Source of the DNA: Hermetia illucens
Taxonomy: Eukaryota; Arthropoda; Insecta; Diptera; Stratiomyidae
Assembly (NCBI RefSeq): GCF_905115235.1
Contig: NC_051849.1
Span: 136,630,712-136,694,711, forward strand
Direction: 5' to 3'
DNA length: 64,000 nt
Shown here: positions 34,600 through 47,366 of the stretch, piece by piece
How the letters are laid out: every line of letters begins with the position of its first letter
Numbering within the stretch: position 1 is the stretch's first letter
Translations under genes and position numbers: made by a program
Notes under the pieces: model-generated
The model's database searches: none
What the model was told of the DNA's origin: nothing
Seen by the model: the letters and a program-made list of their open reading frames with translations, nothing else

Positions 34600-36200
34600 C
34601 TTCACCGCATACGCACTACAGACGCGGAGGATGCGGGCGCGGAGAAAGATGCCTTTGCCAATTACTTGGTACAAAGGACTGTAACATGCATGTCAATGAC
34701 TATGTTGTCATTGCGGGTGATCTTAGTGGTCATGTGGGCGAAAAGGCAGACGGCAACATTCAGTGCGATGAGTGTATAGTCGACACTCACAATCTTGTAC
34801 TTTTCCATACAAAATTTATGAAACGATGGTCTCATTTTCCTTCCTTTCCTTTCCTTCCTTTATAGTGGGAACAGTAAAACATAAATCGACTATATCCTCG
34901 TAAAACGCAGGCATTTCATCATCGTCACTGACTGCAAAGATGTTCCCTATGAGCCCATGAGACGGCAAAACAAAGTGAGGAACATACTGATTCACCACGA
35001 AATGGTGATGATTTCGTGAGAGAAAAGAAGAAGTTTTCTCACTTACGTGATTGTCGACCACTACAAATATCGAAGAATCGTGAAACCAAGCTAAAAATAC
35101 GATCCAAAGAATGGCCTAGGTAACCCTTGGGGTCACTACACCTGGAAATTGGTTCATCAAGAGAAATACTTGGCTTTGGAATGTCGATGTACAGATGAAG
35201 GGCCGTGAGAAGAAACGCCTCCTATTATAAGTTTCTCGTCGATTAAACATTGGCCAATGGAAAAATTCACAAGAATGCCGACTTACTTCGAAGCAAAGAA
35301 AGCGATCGCTGTTACCCGAGCGGTCCATTACAAAGATCTTTATGATAAATTGGGTTTGTCGGGATGGCGAGAGAGACCTCCATCGACTTATCAAAAGTCG
35401 ACACCAACGCACACAAGGTATTGAACACTTCTGTGGCGTTAATGACAAGAGCAGTACTTTACTTACCGATCGATGAGCTCCAACGGGCAGACGGTGGGAA
35501 TACTTCGAATAGATTTCAACGAAAGAATTTGCTCATCTTCCGTTTCCGCAAGCACTGCCCACATTTGAAGCAATTGGCGCTTTCCTACTGATGAGAACTC
35601 ACTTGCCAAAACCCGTTTGACCATCGAAGCTGATGGGGAAGGACCAAACGGTCGGATGAAATAACGATAGTTTGATACGCGTCTCAACTCCATCCAGATC
35701 AGGCCTATGATCGCAGAGGCCCATGACCGACAAAGGCTAAAGAAGAAGGAGAATAGTGAGGCGCATCAAAGGACACCTCAAAAGCTTGATCGACAGTAAG
35801 CAGGTTGCATTCCGCTCTTGAACCATTGCCACCAATCACATTAACATTCTTTGGAACATCCTGGCACAATGTGTGGAGTTTAGATCCCCGCTTCATTTGC
35901 TCTTCGTCAATTTCTACAAGGCTTTTGACAGCGTGAACATTGAGTATACCTGGAATACTTTATACAGCAGAGGTTGAACGCTCCAAGTGCTCGTCAATAC
36001 AGCACAATTTCGAACAAAGAGCTTCGAGATACTGGTAGATATATTGATGAGAAGTCAGAGGTGGCAGTGGATAGGCCACATACGAGGATTAAGAGAGGGC
36101 GGCCACTCCGTAGTCCATTTGAGCAGCTCTTCACCTTCCCCCAGTTAGTCCAGAGATTGTCTTCTTGCTTACATTTACTTGTTAAGATTAACATATACAA
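34600..36200 (+). mobile_element. LINE fragment, RTE-like family b, decayed
   Basis: Plus-strand relics: an EN-like stretch near 34690-34760 equivalent to DYVVIAGDLSGHVGEKADGN, a YDKLGLSGWRERPPSTYQK segment near 35340-35400 as in RTE-like ORFs, CGV.FRSPLHLLFVNFYKAFDSVN-type RT text near 35870-35940, and a C-terminal tail near 36000-36150. There is a (CCTTT)n tract at about 34840-34862. No long open frame. Confidence 0.6.
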
Positions 36201-36639
36201 ATTTGAAATTTGTGTAATCATCTGGCTGCCGTGCTGAGTTTGGCTCTATTCGTCCGCATTACCGAGTCATATGTCATCGTTGGCATTACTATTACGATAA
36301 ATTATCCTATGTGGTATTTTCAGGATCCACCTTAATTTCTTCTCTGCTCTATATAACTAAAATTAATAACACTTGAAGTTATTAATTTAATATATTTTAT
36401 TGATCTTCATCCTCTCACAGTTCCAACTAGACTCCTCCTTTTATTATCTTACTGCTACCTTAATACCTACGATGCTCGCTCGTTTGTGCATCCGTTATGC
36501 AGGTGCACTCAATAATGTTTACAATGTTTCGGAATTAACTGTAAATGGGAGATAAGCGACCCAAGCGGATATTTAACCTCTCCCCTATTTAACTTGAAAT
36601 TCTCCGTAATTTTACTGGATTGCGAGCTTTTTACAACAA

Positions 36640-37436
36640 TTTTCAATTTTTTTTTTTTTTTTTGTGTCCATGATATAGAGTAAGTATTATGATAAATAGT
36701 ATTAACAAAAATGCGCTTACAATTGAACCAGATAGGTAATTTATATTTTTATGAAATTTTAAAATATTGATATGTTCCAAGTTTCTCTTATTTTCTAAAC
36801 TATCTCTTTGAAATCAATGTTTTTGGTGACATTATAATCCGTATTTTCATTATAAAAGAACCTGTCAATAAATTTTACATTTGTTTTACCAACGGTTTGA
36901 TTTAGTATCTGGATTGTACAGTTATTGATGTTGATTAAATAGTTACCATTTAGGTGTATGTTTCTGTCGTCACAATAATTAACAATATTAGTTTGTTTAA
37001 GATTCTTACAGATTATAGTGTTATCATCAACCTTCACAATTTCTATTCCATTATTTTCTACAAGTACGCAATTATTTCTTGTAATACTCTTACTCAAGGG
37101 TTTCAACTCCCTTTCATAATTCAATTTTGCATCATAAACATATTTTGTTCCATTTATTTCTATAAAATACTGATCTTCTAACATTGCTTGTAAATTATTC
37201 GTAGTGGGTAACGATGTAATTAATTTGTACTCTTCAATTTTGTAAGAATTTGGAATTTTAAGGGCCAAAATTATTGTGTTTTCCTTATACTTCAGTAGTC
37301 CGGTTCGTACGTTTTTGAGTTTATAAAAGTCCAGTTTAGTCGTCAAAATTTCGGTTGCTGTTAGCATACTAGAGTGAATCAATCCATGTTTCATCATTGC
37401 TATGTTGTCAATAATCTGATTTAACTTCTCTTCCAA
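36640..37436 (-). mobile_element. Env-like region of the LTR element (fossil part)
   Basis: A minus-strand frame of about 213 codons (37436-36795) encodes a Lys/Asn/Ile-rich protein with several NxS/T sites and scattered Cys, and the sequence just after it encodes a hydrophobic transmembrane-like stretch. Position (third frame, after integrase, before the 3' LTR) and character fit an errantivirus env. Part of a broken element. Confidence 0.6.
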
Positions 37437-37603
37437 AATTCGGAGTTTTTAAAATTTGGTCTGTTTTCAGTTGTTTTTTTTTTTACTAATAATTTTTCGT
37501 TTTCTGTGAGTTGTTGAAAGGTTTTACTAATTGCGTTTCGGTCTGACTCTATCAGATTTTTAAGGTATTTAATCGAATTATTAAAATGAGAATTGAGTTC
37601 AAT

Positions 37604-40600
37604 TTATTTATTAAGGTTTTGAACTTCATTTTCACAATTCTCTTCTATTAGTTGGATATGTTCTACTATTTCCTGTCTATCTGTGGTGTTGCTAATAGTA
37701 GAAGTTGCAGTGCAACTACCCAAACTGAGGTCATCACCTGCAAATTTACGAGGACGTTTTATATTAATGGGATGTTCTCTACCTAGTTCTTTAATCCTAT
37801 ATCTCGGTTCGTTCTTATAGTAATTACGTTTATAGTTCTTAACTGGAATAATTCTCCTAGTCTCCCTATAATCTTCTCTTTTCTTATTAAGCTTATTTAT
37901 ATATTTATTCTTGTACTCCTTCAAAGTCTTTTCAAGCATTGCAGGATCAGCCCGTACTGCTTGATTCGGAGTCATTTTGATAGAAGAGTGATATCTATCA
38001 TTATAATTACTTACTGCCCTATGTATTTTCTGTAATAAAGTTAGATCTAATTTCCTCATAGATACTAGTTTTTCCTGTAATGTTGAGTGAAACCTTTCGA
38101 TATCACTATTCCCTGTATGGGTATTTGGTTTCGTGAAATGTAATGCTATACCTTGCGTTCTAAAGAAGTCCTTGATATTAATACTGGCGAACTCATTATC
38201 GGTAATAATCTTCTGCGGTTTACCAAATTTAGAGAAGTGTTCTTCCAACACTTCGATCTTCCTATTCCAATTTCTATTTTGCAAATGATAAATATAAGCT
38301 TTTTTCGTCAGCTTATCAATTAGCGTTAGAAATGCCTGCTTCATGAAATAGTATATATCCATATGCAAAATTTCGTTTATACTAGTGGAAGTTTCACTAA
38401 TTTTGTATTTAACTCTGAAAGGCTTACGTTCGTATTTGGTTTCCAAACACGTTTTACAATTATTAATAACTTTGGTTATCTCCTCGACTAACTTCGGGTA
38501 ATACAATTTATTTTTTAGACTATTAAAGGTTTCTATAATCCCACTGTGCATACTCTCAACTGTGTGATATAAGGATATCTGTCTATGGATTTCCTCTGCT
38601 GTTTTTATTTCTCTAGCCCTCATTGTAGCTTTGATAAACTTTATGTTCCTATCGTCTCCAAATAGTTCAATTAATACTTGCTGAATTTTATTAAACTGAT
38701 GGTATGAAAGTTCGGTGTAGATTCCTGTTATACCTGGTCGAATATACCTTCTTAAAAGGTCAACCCAATGGTCCCTATCCCTAGTCATATCCATATATAT
38801 TATTCTACGGTTATGCAATATTTCTATTTCCTGATCTACGTCATATGCTAGTATTAACTGCGTTTTATATTTATTTACTATGGTCTCTTTAATAGGAATG
38901 TGATCCAACTGTTGTTCATCTTGTGAATGAACTGTAGAGTTATCTGACAAATCATTGATCGATTGGTTATCAGTGGAATTTTCTTTTTGATTAGTGGCTT
39001 CTGGAATGCGACTCAAGAAGTCTGCAACCTTGTTTTCCTTACCTTCGATATACTCTATATCAAACTGATACTTTTGTAGTTTCAGTAACCACCGTTGATT
39101 ACGTTGACTAAATTCTTTCAATAAGTTTTCCATTTCACTTTTTTCTTCTTTATTTAAATGACTTAAGTCAACTTTCCCTTGTTCGGCATTAAGTTCAAAG
39201 CACTTGAGGTTTTCTTCATTTTCTGAAGAATCTAAAGATATTTTACTACCATTATTTAGGATGAGACATTTATTCTCAAAATTGAAGATTTTCACAATTT
39301 TGGATAATATGTCCATTCCGATTAAAAAGTCATACGACTTCCCTAATAAATCCCTCTTATACCATTTGATTCCACCTTTTGGATCAAAGTTAAATTCTGT
39401 TGGAATATTTGTAATTACTCGTTCAACGCTTTCCGTGGTTGTATGGTTTATAGTCTGCAAACGGATGTTAGTCTTATCGAAGATTTTAAACTTGCTACAA
39501 TCTACTCTAGCAGAGTTCACAATGCTCATTGTTGAACCTGTATCTATCAAGCACTTGTACAGTTTATTATCAATGGTAAGATTAGCAAAGATTTTGTTTC
39601 CGAAGCCTAATTCATAAAAAAACTCTGGTTCAATATTATGAACCTCCTCGTTTACTGAATTAGACCCGGGTGATGGGTCATTTCTATTTTGATTTGATCT
39701 TCTATGGGTCACGGTACCTATCTCCATAGGTTTAGGTGGTGATCGCCTAACCTGGTCAGAACGATTCCAGGAATGTTGTCTATGTTGAGTAGGATTATTA
39801 TTACTTCTAAACCCAGAATCTCGGAAGTTATTTAGTCGAGAATTTTGTCGATCTTGCCAAAAATGTCCCGAGCTACGTCTGTATTGATTTGATTCTACCC
39901 TATTTGGTCTACCAAAATTTGAATTGTATTGTCCATGATTACCGGATTGTTTCTGTCTATTGTCCTGTTTGTTATGGTGTTTTCTATAGTCCTGACTGTT
40001 ATAATTCTTTCTTTCCTGATATAGTGTTTCTCGGTCTAAATTATCTTGATCGTAGCCCACGTACGAGTATAAAATTTCTTTTACTTCATGTAAATCAAAC
40101 AAATTTCTTATATCACGTGACAAATTACCACTAACTATTTGCTTAATTCTATTCACTAATAACGCGTAGAAAGTTTGGCGAGTTTCCGCTGTATTCGATT
40201 CATAAGTGGCGAATGTATTGATTTCTTCTATAATATATTCAATTTTAGAGTTAAGATCGGAGATAGAACATACTTTGAGTTGCGTTATTCTTCTCGAAAG
40301 GTCCTTGTAGTTCGTAGATGGTCGAAAATGTTGTTTGAGTAAATTTCTAGCCGACTCCCAGTTTTCCGGACGATTATTTAACAAAAGTTCCTTTGCCGCT
40401 CCTGTAATTTTTATGTTATAAATTACCTGCCAGGCTTCTTCCCGTGATTCCTCATCAATAGCACTAAGATGACCACCAACGGTTGTTAGAAACTGCGTTA
40501 GCTGCTTCCTGTCTCCCGAAAACTCTTTTATGTAGGCAATTTGTTTTATTATTGTTTCTGCTCGATTCGGCCGTTGCAAATTAGCTAAATTCTCCAAAGC

Positions 40601-40633
40601 TGCTATCAATCGTTGCGCTAATACGTTATTCAT
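37604..40633 (-). mobile_element. Gag-pol frame of the LTR element (fossil part)
   Basis: A single 1009-codon minus-strand frame covers a gag capsid-like N-terminal third, an Arg/Asn/Gln-rich nucleic-acid-binding middle, an aspartic protease motif (CLIDTGSTMS), an RNase H-type end (EGKENKVADFLSR) and an integrase with a zinc-finger-like start and DDE-type core. The pol is not complete. Confidence 0.85.
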
Positions 40634-41469
40634 TTCGGCTTGAAGGATGCGTCGATGGTAAATAGCTAGTCTGTCTCTACGTTGAGTCTTGAGGTGAGTC
40701 TATTTCACTGCACTTTTATATTAGATTTTTTTTTTTTTTTTATTGCTAGGATTCCAAACCAGCCTCAGAATGTGTTTTAAGACGGATTTATGCTTGTTAC
40801 TCCGCCTCCTAGCTTTGTATTTATTTTAGTTAATATATTTTTTTTTTTTATATTATTAAACGAATCGCGACACTTGATTTTTTTAGTTAAAACAACTTTG
40901 TTTCTAAAAAATTGCGCCGGTTCTTGAACGAATTTAAAACACGTAACTTCGCGTATCACTGGATCCTGCTCGATGCATGGATCCTACCGACTGCGCCACT
41001 AAAATTAATTACACTTGAAGTTATTAATTTAATATATTTTATTGATCTTCATCCTCTCACAGTTTCAACTAGACTCCTCCTTTTATTATCCTACTGCTAC
41101 CTTAATACCTACGATGCTCGCTCGTTTGTGCATCCGTTATGCAGGTGCACTTAATAATGTTTATGATTCTATTGGTTTGTGCATCCGTTATGCAGGTGCA
41201 CTCAATAATGTTTACAATGTTTCGGAATTAACTGTAAATGGGAGATAAGCGACCCAAGCGGATATTTAACCTATATATGGTTTCTATTCACCCCTTGGTG
41301 GGGTACAGCGCGTCAACCACACTTACACGCCATTATACCACCGAAAGGCGTTTCAATTCTTTCTAGGACTTTCCGAGATGCCCGTACTCTTCCTTTACTA
41401 TTCTGTTTAAGTGCTCTTGAAGCGGCTCATTCGTCGGCCATCTTCGCACTTGAGAGGTGGCTCCACTAA

Positions 41470-42570
41470 TGTTGACGAATACGAGCTTTTGAGTAGCAGT
41501 GGGGGTCACTTTCCATGTGCTACTCTATAGCAACATAAAAAAAAACATTAACACACACACACACAGATAACTGCAAATTTTAGACAAGGCAGCGAAAACA
41601 ACAGATTTGTGGACGGCTTCGGTGCTCTGCCCCTTAATGCAGACTGAGAGAGTGTGATGTAACCATGGGTTTGTTGATGTGAATCTTCAATCCGACTGTA
41701 CTTGCTTGTTTTTCCAAAGCCAGAACCATTTGCCACACTCAAGACTTGTGCCCTTGTTTGGAATTTTAACGGCCATCCCCTTCTTGCACTCTTTGGGAAA
41801 AGTCTCGGATTCTCAGGATTTCCGTATGAGTGGAAGTAGCAAATTTGCAGCCCCTGCAGAAGCAGTGATAAATAACTCTGTGAGGAGACCGATTTTACTC
41901 CATTTGAGTGTACTGATGGCCGAGATGACTTCTCTTTGCGATCTTTGGAGGATCAGTCCATATTCGCATGTTGCGGTGATTAGCCATTTCAATAACAAGA
42001 GGCGGATACGATACAGTTAACAACCGCGGTGAAGTATTTCTTCTACCTATCCAGTTGTTCGTCATCGCAGGTGAGGAGTCGACTGTTCACGTCCCTCAAA
42101 GGACTATCGAAAGATTTACAACCACATGTAAGTTCTTTTGTGATGTCGATTATAGTTCTGAAATCATTGCGTTCTGCGGCCGCTTTCGCTTTCCGGGCCA
42201 CCGTAATAACAAATCCTCCCTTAGCATGTCGCGTTCGTCCTCGCTCACAATAGTCAATAGACCCTTCAATCCTTTCCGTTCATTAACTCGTTTCTACTAT
42301 CCTGTAATTAGCGAGATCTTGTCTCATTCCTTTGGGACATGGCCGACGATCTGTGCAGCAGCCGAGAAAACAGCATTTTTAATGACGTCTTATGCTCATC
42401 GATATTTTCAGGCCGGTTGCTCACGGTAGCTGTTATCTGATCAGTGAGATAACTCCCTCATTGTCGAGCGACACATGGATCATGTGAGCGGTTGATGTTG
42501 AACTTGGGGATCAAAGTTTGCCAACTCTGGTAAAAGTATGAGATCCAACGCAGAAGCGAACGTAAGCAAC
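41470..42570 (-). mobile_element. LINE fragment, family-b relative
   Basis: It repeats words of the 1.54-2.2 kb fragment in the same orientation (GGTCACTTTCCATGTGCTACTC, ACTGCA.ATTTTAGACAAGGCAGCGAAA, GATAAATAACTCTG). On the minus strand the text LEKQASTVGLKIHINKPMV is the RT segment L...A...GLKIN..KTKVM. Near 42540-42580 the EN-end words CGAACGTAAGCAACCATCAT recur. An (AC)n tract lies at 41549-41565. Confidence 0.6.
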
Positions 42571-43257
42571 CATCATAAGCAAAGAATATAAAGTATTTTT
42601 TTTTAAATAACTCAAAAACTACTATAGCTAGTATATTGAAATGAACGCTGGAGAGTAAGACAGCATATGAATGCTAATTTGTCTGCATAAAGCAGTTTGG
42701 AAGTAATAAGGTTTCAAACGCAAAAATTATGTGTACAAATTACAGAGCCCTTTGTTCTTTCAAACCGATTGACAGGTGAAAGGTGTAAGTCTTTTTCCGT
42801 ACGTAGTTTGCGCAAGAGAATATCCTATTGTTTATTAATGAACTTTACTCACTTTGAAAATTGTTCATAATTAAAACATTCAGAATAGAAGTATCTCTGA
42901 ATTTTCACCTGTCAAAATATGAGCTATGTTCTTTTTCCTAAGTTATGACTAAATTTCTTCATTTCCATGCAAAATTCGGCTTCCTTTTCCTATTTATGGT
43001 TTACTTTCACAGGTTTGTAACTGCTACTAATTGAGTAATTAGGATAAAGTAATGTTAAGATGATTTTATTAGAATAAAAAGATTATTTCTTGCAGGAAAA
43101 TTAGTACATGGTGTATGTTAAAATTCAGGAAAAATTGGTTAAACAGCAAAATTTTGGTTGAAGTGTTAGCCACGGTCCAGTGTTTATTTCAAAACACTAG
43201 CTATAATAGTTGTTGAGTTATTGAGATTTATCTTTTTTAAAGACGAATGTTTCTTTT
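42571..43257. other. Unassigned AT-rich stretch
   Basis: No gene, RNA or recognised repeat seen. Confidence 0.35.
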
Positions 43258-44453
43258 AGGGGTTTGTGTGAAACGAAATCTTATTAAAATCGGTTCAATG
43301 TCTGTCTGTCTGTCTGTCACACCCGATTTATTCCGAAACTGCTGAACCGATTGTCACGAAATTTGGTGAGAAGATATGGTCTGTGTGTCCCTTTGCATGC
43401 AACGAGTGGCGCCATTTGATGTTGGGTTTCGAGTGAGGATTTCCATACATTCGAAAGAAGAGTATGCATTTTTTTATCACCAAATATGTGGGGTATCAAA
43501 TGAGAGGGCTCGATAAGTACTTTCAGAAACTAATCCCATTTCTGACATTAGGTGCAACATAGGGGAGATAAGGCTTATAATGGTTACCCTAGAAAGTAAA
43601 ATAGGTCTCGTTTTCAGGACCTATCCAACCAAAAAATCTGAAAAAAAATCACAGTAAATACAACTATATGAAATCTAGCCCTCAAAATACATTCCATTCC
43701 GATATCTAAACAAAATAAAGTTAATAATAGTATATTACCATGTTTTTCAAAATTTAGCGGAAAACCCCCTTAAGTTCATCCAAAAAAATACGAAATTTAA
43801 CATCATTCTAGGCGATAATATAGGACATAATCTGAAAAGTTTGAAAGTAATTATTGACAAAGTTATAGAAGGTCAAAGTTTCGCATTTCAGTTCAATTTA
43901 TGGCACCGTAAGACGTGTATGACGTCATCAAACAAAGTGAACATCGAAGTCCATGGGGACGTTTTAGTTTCCGTTTTTTGGATTTTTTTAGTTATTTGTA
44001 TATCAGTGTCAATTATTCGAGATAGACATGTGTATGAATATGAATGTGCTAATAAAGTTTGCGAGTAGTAATTAATGTGTACCTGGTTACCAACGGTTTT
44101 TAATTTACATACATAGCATATATGAATACATATATATATATACATGTTGTCCACGGAGTAAAATGGAAAAGCGTAAAGGTGCGTTAGATCAATTGAGCTG
44201 CGCATTTTACATATATGTATATGTATGCATCGTCATGCGGTAATAGACAATGTTTGTTTATTTAGGATGAACACAGTATTTAAGTCGTTGATATGTATGT
44301 ACGTATGTGTATCTTGAAGTTTGGCAAAATATAACGGGATATTTTGCATTCTTAGCTATGTACGAATGGAAAATCGTGCATAGAGAGCTTCTCACATAAG
44401 ATGAACCCAAAACCTTTATACCTGAAGTGCCCGGTATCCAGTATCCCGACTTG
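43258..44453 (+). mobile_element. HINE-like repeat, copy B (full length)
   Basis: It starts GGTTTGTGTGAAACGAAATC, continues with CAATGTCTGTCTGTCTGTCT, the body landmarks GGGTATCAAATGAGAGGGCT, AAAAAATCTGAAAAAAAATC, CTCAAAATACATTCCATTCC and GACGTCATCAAACAAAGTG, and ends CCCAAAACCTTTATACCTGA then GTATCCCGACTTG. About 1.2 kb, no coding capacity. Confidence 0.78.
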
Positions 44454-45127
44454 TTTTTAATTAAAATGGAATGGAATAAGAAATCGAAAAAAATTTACTT
44501 TATACTAGGAATTACATGTGAAATCACCCGACATAAAAGTTGCCCGGTTGTTTTGAAACATCCTGTGTTGCATACGCAAGTTGAACAAGCCGCCTGCAAA
44601 CAGATGTTCTGCTTTAACAATGCGTACATATTTGCATTTATTTATTTATTCATTTGTATATTTATTATGGCGTATTAAATTTGTAATGACTTATCTCAAC
44701 ATCAATTAAAAGCAACCTATGGCAATTCAACAATAATTTGGAGCTGACCTGTCGGAAAACATTTTCGAGTATAAGCAACTATTTAGCCCAAGATTACGCA
44801 AAAGAACACAAAAATGATTTCCATACAAACAGAAAATTGAAACCAACAATAATATTATGCGCCATAAGGTGGCACTTTCCCGTTGTTATCTTCCCGGTAT
44901 TGGCTCAAGATTCGTTACAAAAATCTGTTCGGAAATTGAACAGAAAATATTTCCCTCGTGTTGGCTAGAACAAATCTAAAATGATTACGATGCCGAAAAT
45001 AAATGGATTTATTTTGATGTCGTGTAAGTTGTGGAGTAGGTGGTATTTTTAATCTATTTCTAAAAGTATTGAATTCTTTCTTTGTGGTGATTGATAAAAT
45101 GTAAGCATGACAGGAGAGAACCAAGTC
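44454..45127. other. Unassigned stretch before the tRNA gene
   Basis: AT-rich; no convincing feature. Confidence 0.35.
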
Positions 45128-45200
45128 GCCCCAGTGGCCTAATGGATAAGGCATCGGCCTCCTAAGCCGGGGATTGTGGGTTCGAGTCCCATCTGGGGTA
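45128..45200 (+). tRNA. tRNA-Arg(CCT)
   Basis: A 73-nt cloverleaf: acceptor GCCCCAG pairs with CTGGGGT (one G-U), D arm GCCT/AGGC, anticodon stem TCGGC/GCCGG with loop CTCCTAA (anticodon CCT at 45161-45163, Arg codon AGG), T arm with TTCGAGT. Discriminator A at 45200. A TTTTT run at 45216-45220 is a fitting Pol III terminator. No intron. Unlike the SINE heads in this window it folds completely and has no SINE body. Confidence 0.93.
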
Positions 45201-45559
45201 ACAGAGTGTGGAAACTTTTTAGTGGGTTAAATGGAATTATTTATCAAAAATAATATTGAAAGCACATGCAAATTGCTAATAAACAATGTACGGTAGAGCG
45301 TCCATCAAAAAGGTATTCTTCTGCTTACATTTTCCGTGATTAACTAATTATCCACTTTTCCCTATTATCCATTCGTCGGTAATAAAATGAAAAATAAGCA
45401 CTTCACTCCACTGTTATAAAGGAAAAACAAACGCACAAAATAAACGTCATCATTACACAACCAACACGTATGCGTCTCTCGTTGCGTCGTAGTACATTTT
45501 GTGTTATATCTTAAAGCGATAGATTTCAAGCGTTGTAAGTTAATAATCAAGAATTGCAA

Positions 45560-46150
45560 TATGGGACGAAAAGACCGAGAAACAAGTGTGGAAGAGCGGA
45601 AAATTGTGAACAATTTATTTAAACAAGGTTGAAAAGGTTGGTGCTAACAGACCAGTTATAACTATCAAAAGCATTGTCTACAGGTATCTGAAAACAGTAA
45701 AGTGTGAAAACGCCCGAGGATCTGGCCAACGACAAACGTTAATTATAATAGAAATGAAAAACGGGATACAGTGCGAAATTTTTTAAAAAAGCTAGGCAAA
45801 GTGCGCCAAAATAGCTGTCGAGGTGAAAAAAGAGTAGTAGGGAGGAAACAAAACTGTGAATTGGACAAAAAGAATCTACTTCCTACAGTAAAACACGGAG
45901 GAGGATCACTGTTGGTATGGGGTTGTATGAACGCTATTGGAGTGGGTGTCTTGCACATTTTCGATGGGAATATGGATCATAAAGCCTATATTAATATTTC
46001 GAAATGTCATCTTCCCAGAAGCGTGGAAAATATGGACCTATATGCAGATTACGTTTTTAGTCAATCGCTAAGTAGAAAATTGTGGCTACTCTGCAACATT
46101 CCAAAAAGGCTGGAAACTCCAACAACAGCTTCCAAATTGACTATATGACT
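45560..46150 (+). mobile_element. Tc1-like transposase remnant
   Basis: Plus-strand frames give the N-terminus GRKDRETSVEERKIVNNLFK, a second-helix region with ENARGSGQRQT, then LLPTVKHGGGSLLVWGCMNA and YINISKCHLPRSVENMDLYA, as in Tc1 transposases (TVKHGGG..MVWGCM, SAxKLGL...F.QDN). The catalytic QDN and DPIE segments are lost beyond 46100; frame shifts separate the pieces. No terminal repeats located. Confidence 0.75.
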
Positions 46151-46223
46151 TGAATGTTGTCTTCTTTATTTAGTTGTGAAAATCCAAAGTTAATCTGGGA
46201 AAAGGTAAGCAGACGACAATGAG

Positions 46224-46560
46224 ACTATACACAGGGGAGGAAACTTGTCAAAAAACAGGACAAAAGCTATAAACAACCTGTACACACGTACATAAATACA
46301 ATAGAAAATTGATAAAATGGCATTGCTATATTCTTCGGATCGCCGCTTTCTACGATTGGTTTTGGCACAAAACTGGAAAATTTCTATATCAAACGCGGTC
46401 AGATGCACTAATACCATCACACAAATGGGAACTGATACCAATGATAATGCGCAGGACCCTATTGCGATCCTGACTGAAAAGCCTCGCCCACCGGACGCTA
46501 CATTTTTTATCCTGCAAAACTCCACGGCTTGCGTAGGCAGTTTCACCTCCTGTGTATAGT
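46224..46560. mobile_element. MITE candidate, 337 bp
   Basis: ACTATACACAGGGGAGGAAAC at the left and GTTTCACCTCCTGTGTATAGT at the right are terminal inverted repeats (about 20 bp, few mismatches). The interior is non-coding in effect. A diverged relative starts at 49783 (ACTATACACATGAGCGGAAAC) and shares an inner block (GAAAAGTCCTGCCCTCCACA / GAAAAGCCTCGCCCACCGGA). Confidence 0.6.
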
Positions 46561-47229
46561 ATCCTTGGCAGCAAATACCTTTTTGAGACACTGTATGTTG
46601 CAATATAACCACTAATAGTGGAAACGAAAGGGAGGAGTACCAAGCACCGTTCTAATGTTGAAATTAAATTCAAAGTGGGAATATCAGCTCTGCTGCTCGC
46701 CAAGGAACAAACAATTTCTCGACCTATTGAGAGATTGAGATTGCGAGATTAAGCAACATAACTTGGGTTTTAATAAATTTATTTGCTGCTTTTCTATGAA
46801 ATTGGTTAAAAATAAATGGCCAGAGAGAAGACAGATAACATTTTTACAAATTTTAGTCGTTCAGAAAAATATAGTTTATAGACTTCGGTATCTTTCACCG
46901 CCTCGATATTGGAGGCATACTGTTCAAGTACAGGGCCTGCTATACGATCAATTGGGTTCCGACTGATCTGCAGCAAATTTGGGAGTTGTATAATAAAAAA
47001 GGAAAAGGAACTCGTCCTGGAAAGGAATCATCATCTTATGAACACTTACTTTAGCTTGCGTATCGTTACTTCGTCTACCCGCGGAGTAGCAGATTGTAGG
47101 CCCCTGCAAATCCAATTGGCGCCGCCTCACGAAAAAGTTTTCAAGTGGTCGTAAGCCTTTCAGTGGTCCTGGAAAGGAGGTTCTAGTTGAAGAGCTGGAG
47201 GGAGCATGGTAATAAATCATAGAAAATCC

Positions 47230-47366
47230 GGTAAAGTTCCACTTTTTATGGATGTTCTGGTATGCGTAACAAGCGAATGCGGACTACCCCTCTAAACAGA
47301 AGTGAAACTGTCCTCGTAATCAAAGCTCTCAAACTGAGTAAAGCTGCCAGAGACTAGCCGGTCATA
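47230..47366 (+). mobile_element. LINE fragment, left of mariner copy 2
   Basis: The plus strand reads MRTTPLNRSETVLVIKALKL then SKAARD, resembling the VxxAIKxLKNGKAPGPD region ahead of LINE RT. The LINE text resumes on the other side of the mariner insertion. Confidence 0.4.

Larger units (their letters stand above)
36356..41272 (-). mobile_element. Errantivirus-like (17.6/297-type Ty3/gypsy) LTR element, fossil
   Basis: Two LTRs in the same orientation bound the element: 36356-36579 and 40998-41272. The right one carries a short internal tandem duplication. On the minus strand a tRNA-type primer-binding site (TGGCGCAGTCGG) follows the right LTR and a purine tract (GGGGAGAGG) precedes the left LTR. 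AT-rich TATATA-like target sequence lies on both sides. Parts seen: gag, aspartic protease, RNase H-type end and integrase in one long frame, plus a separate env-like frame. It is broken, about one or two breaks, with not all pol domains represented. LTRs are closely similar, so insertion is probably fairly recent. Confidence 0.88.

Noticed and set aside
34830-34865. CCTTT repeats as a possible regulatory tract
   Set aside because: Simple microsatellite within decayed LINE sequence.
39204-40134. Plus-strand ORFs of up to 137 codons
   Set aside because: They are antisense shadows of the 1009-codon gag-pol frame of the LTR element.
45560-46150. A complete Tc1 element around the transposase relic
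   Set aside because: No terminal inverted repeats could be found and the catalytic second half is missing.
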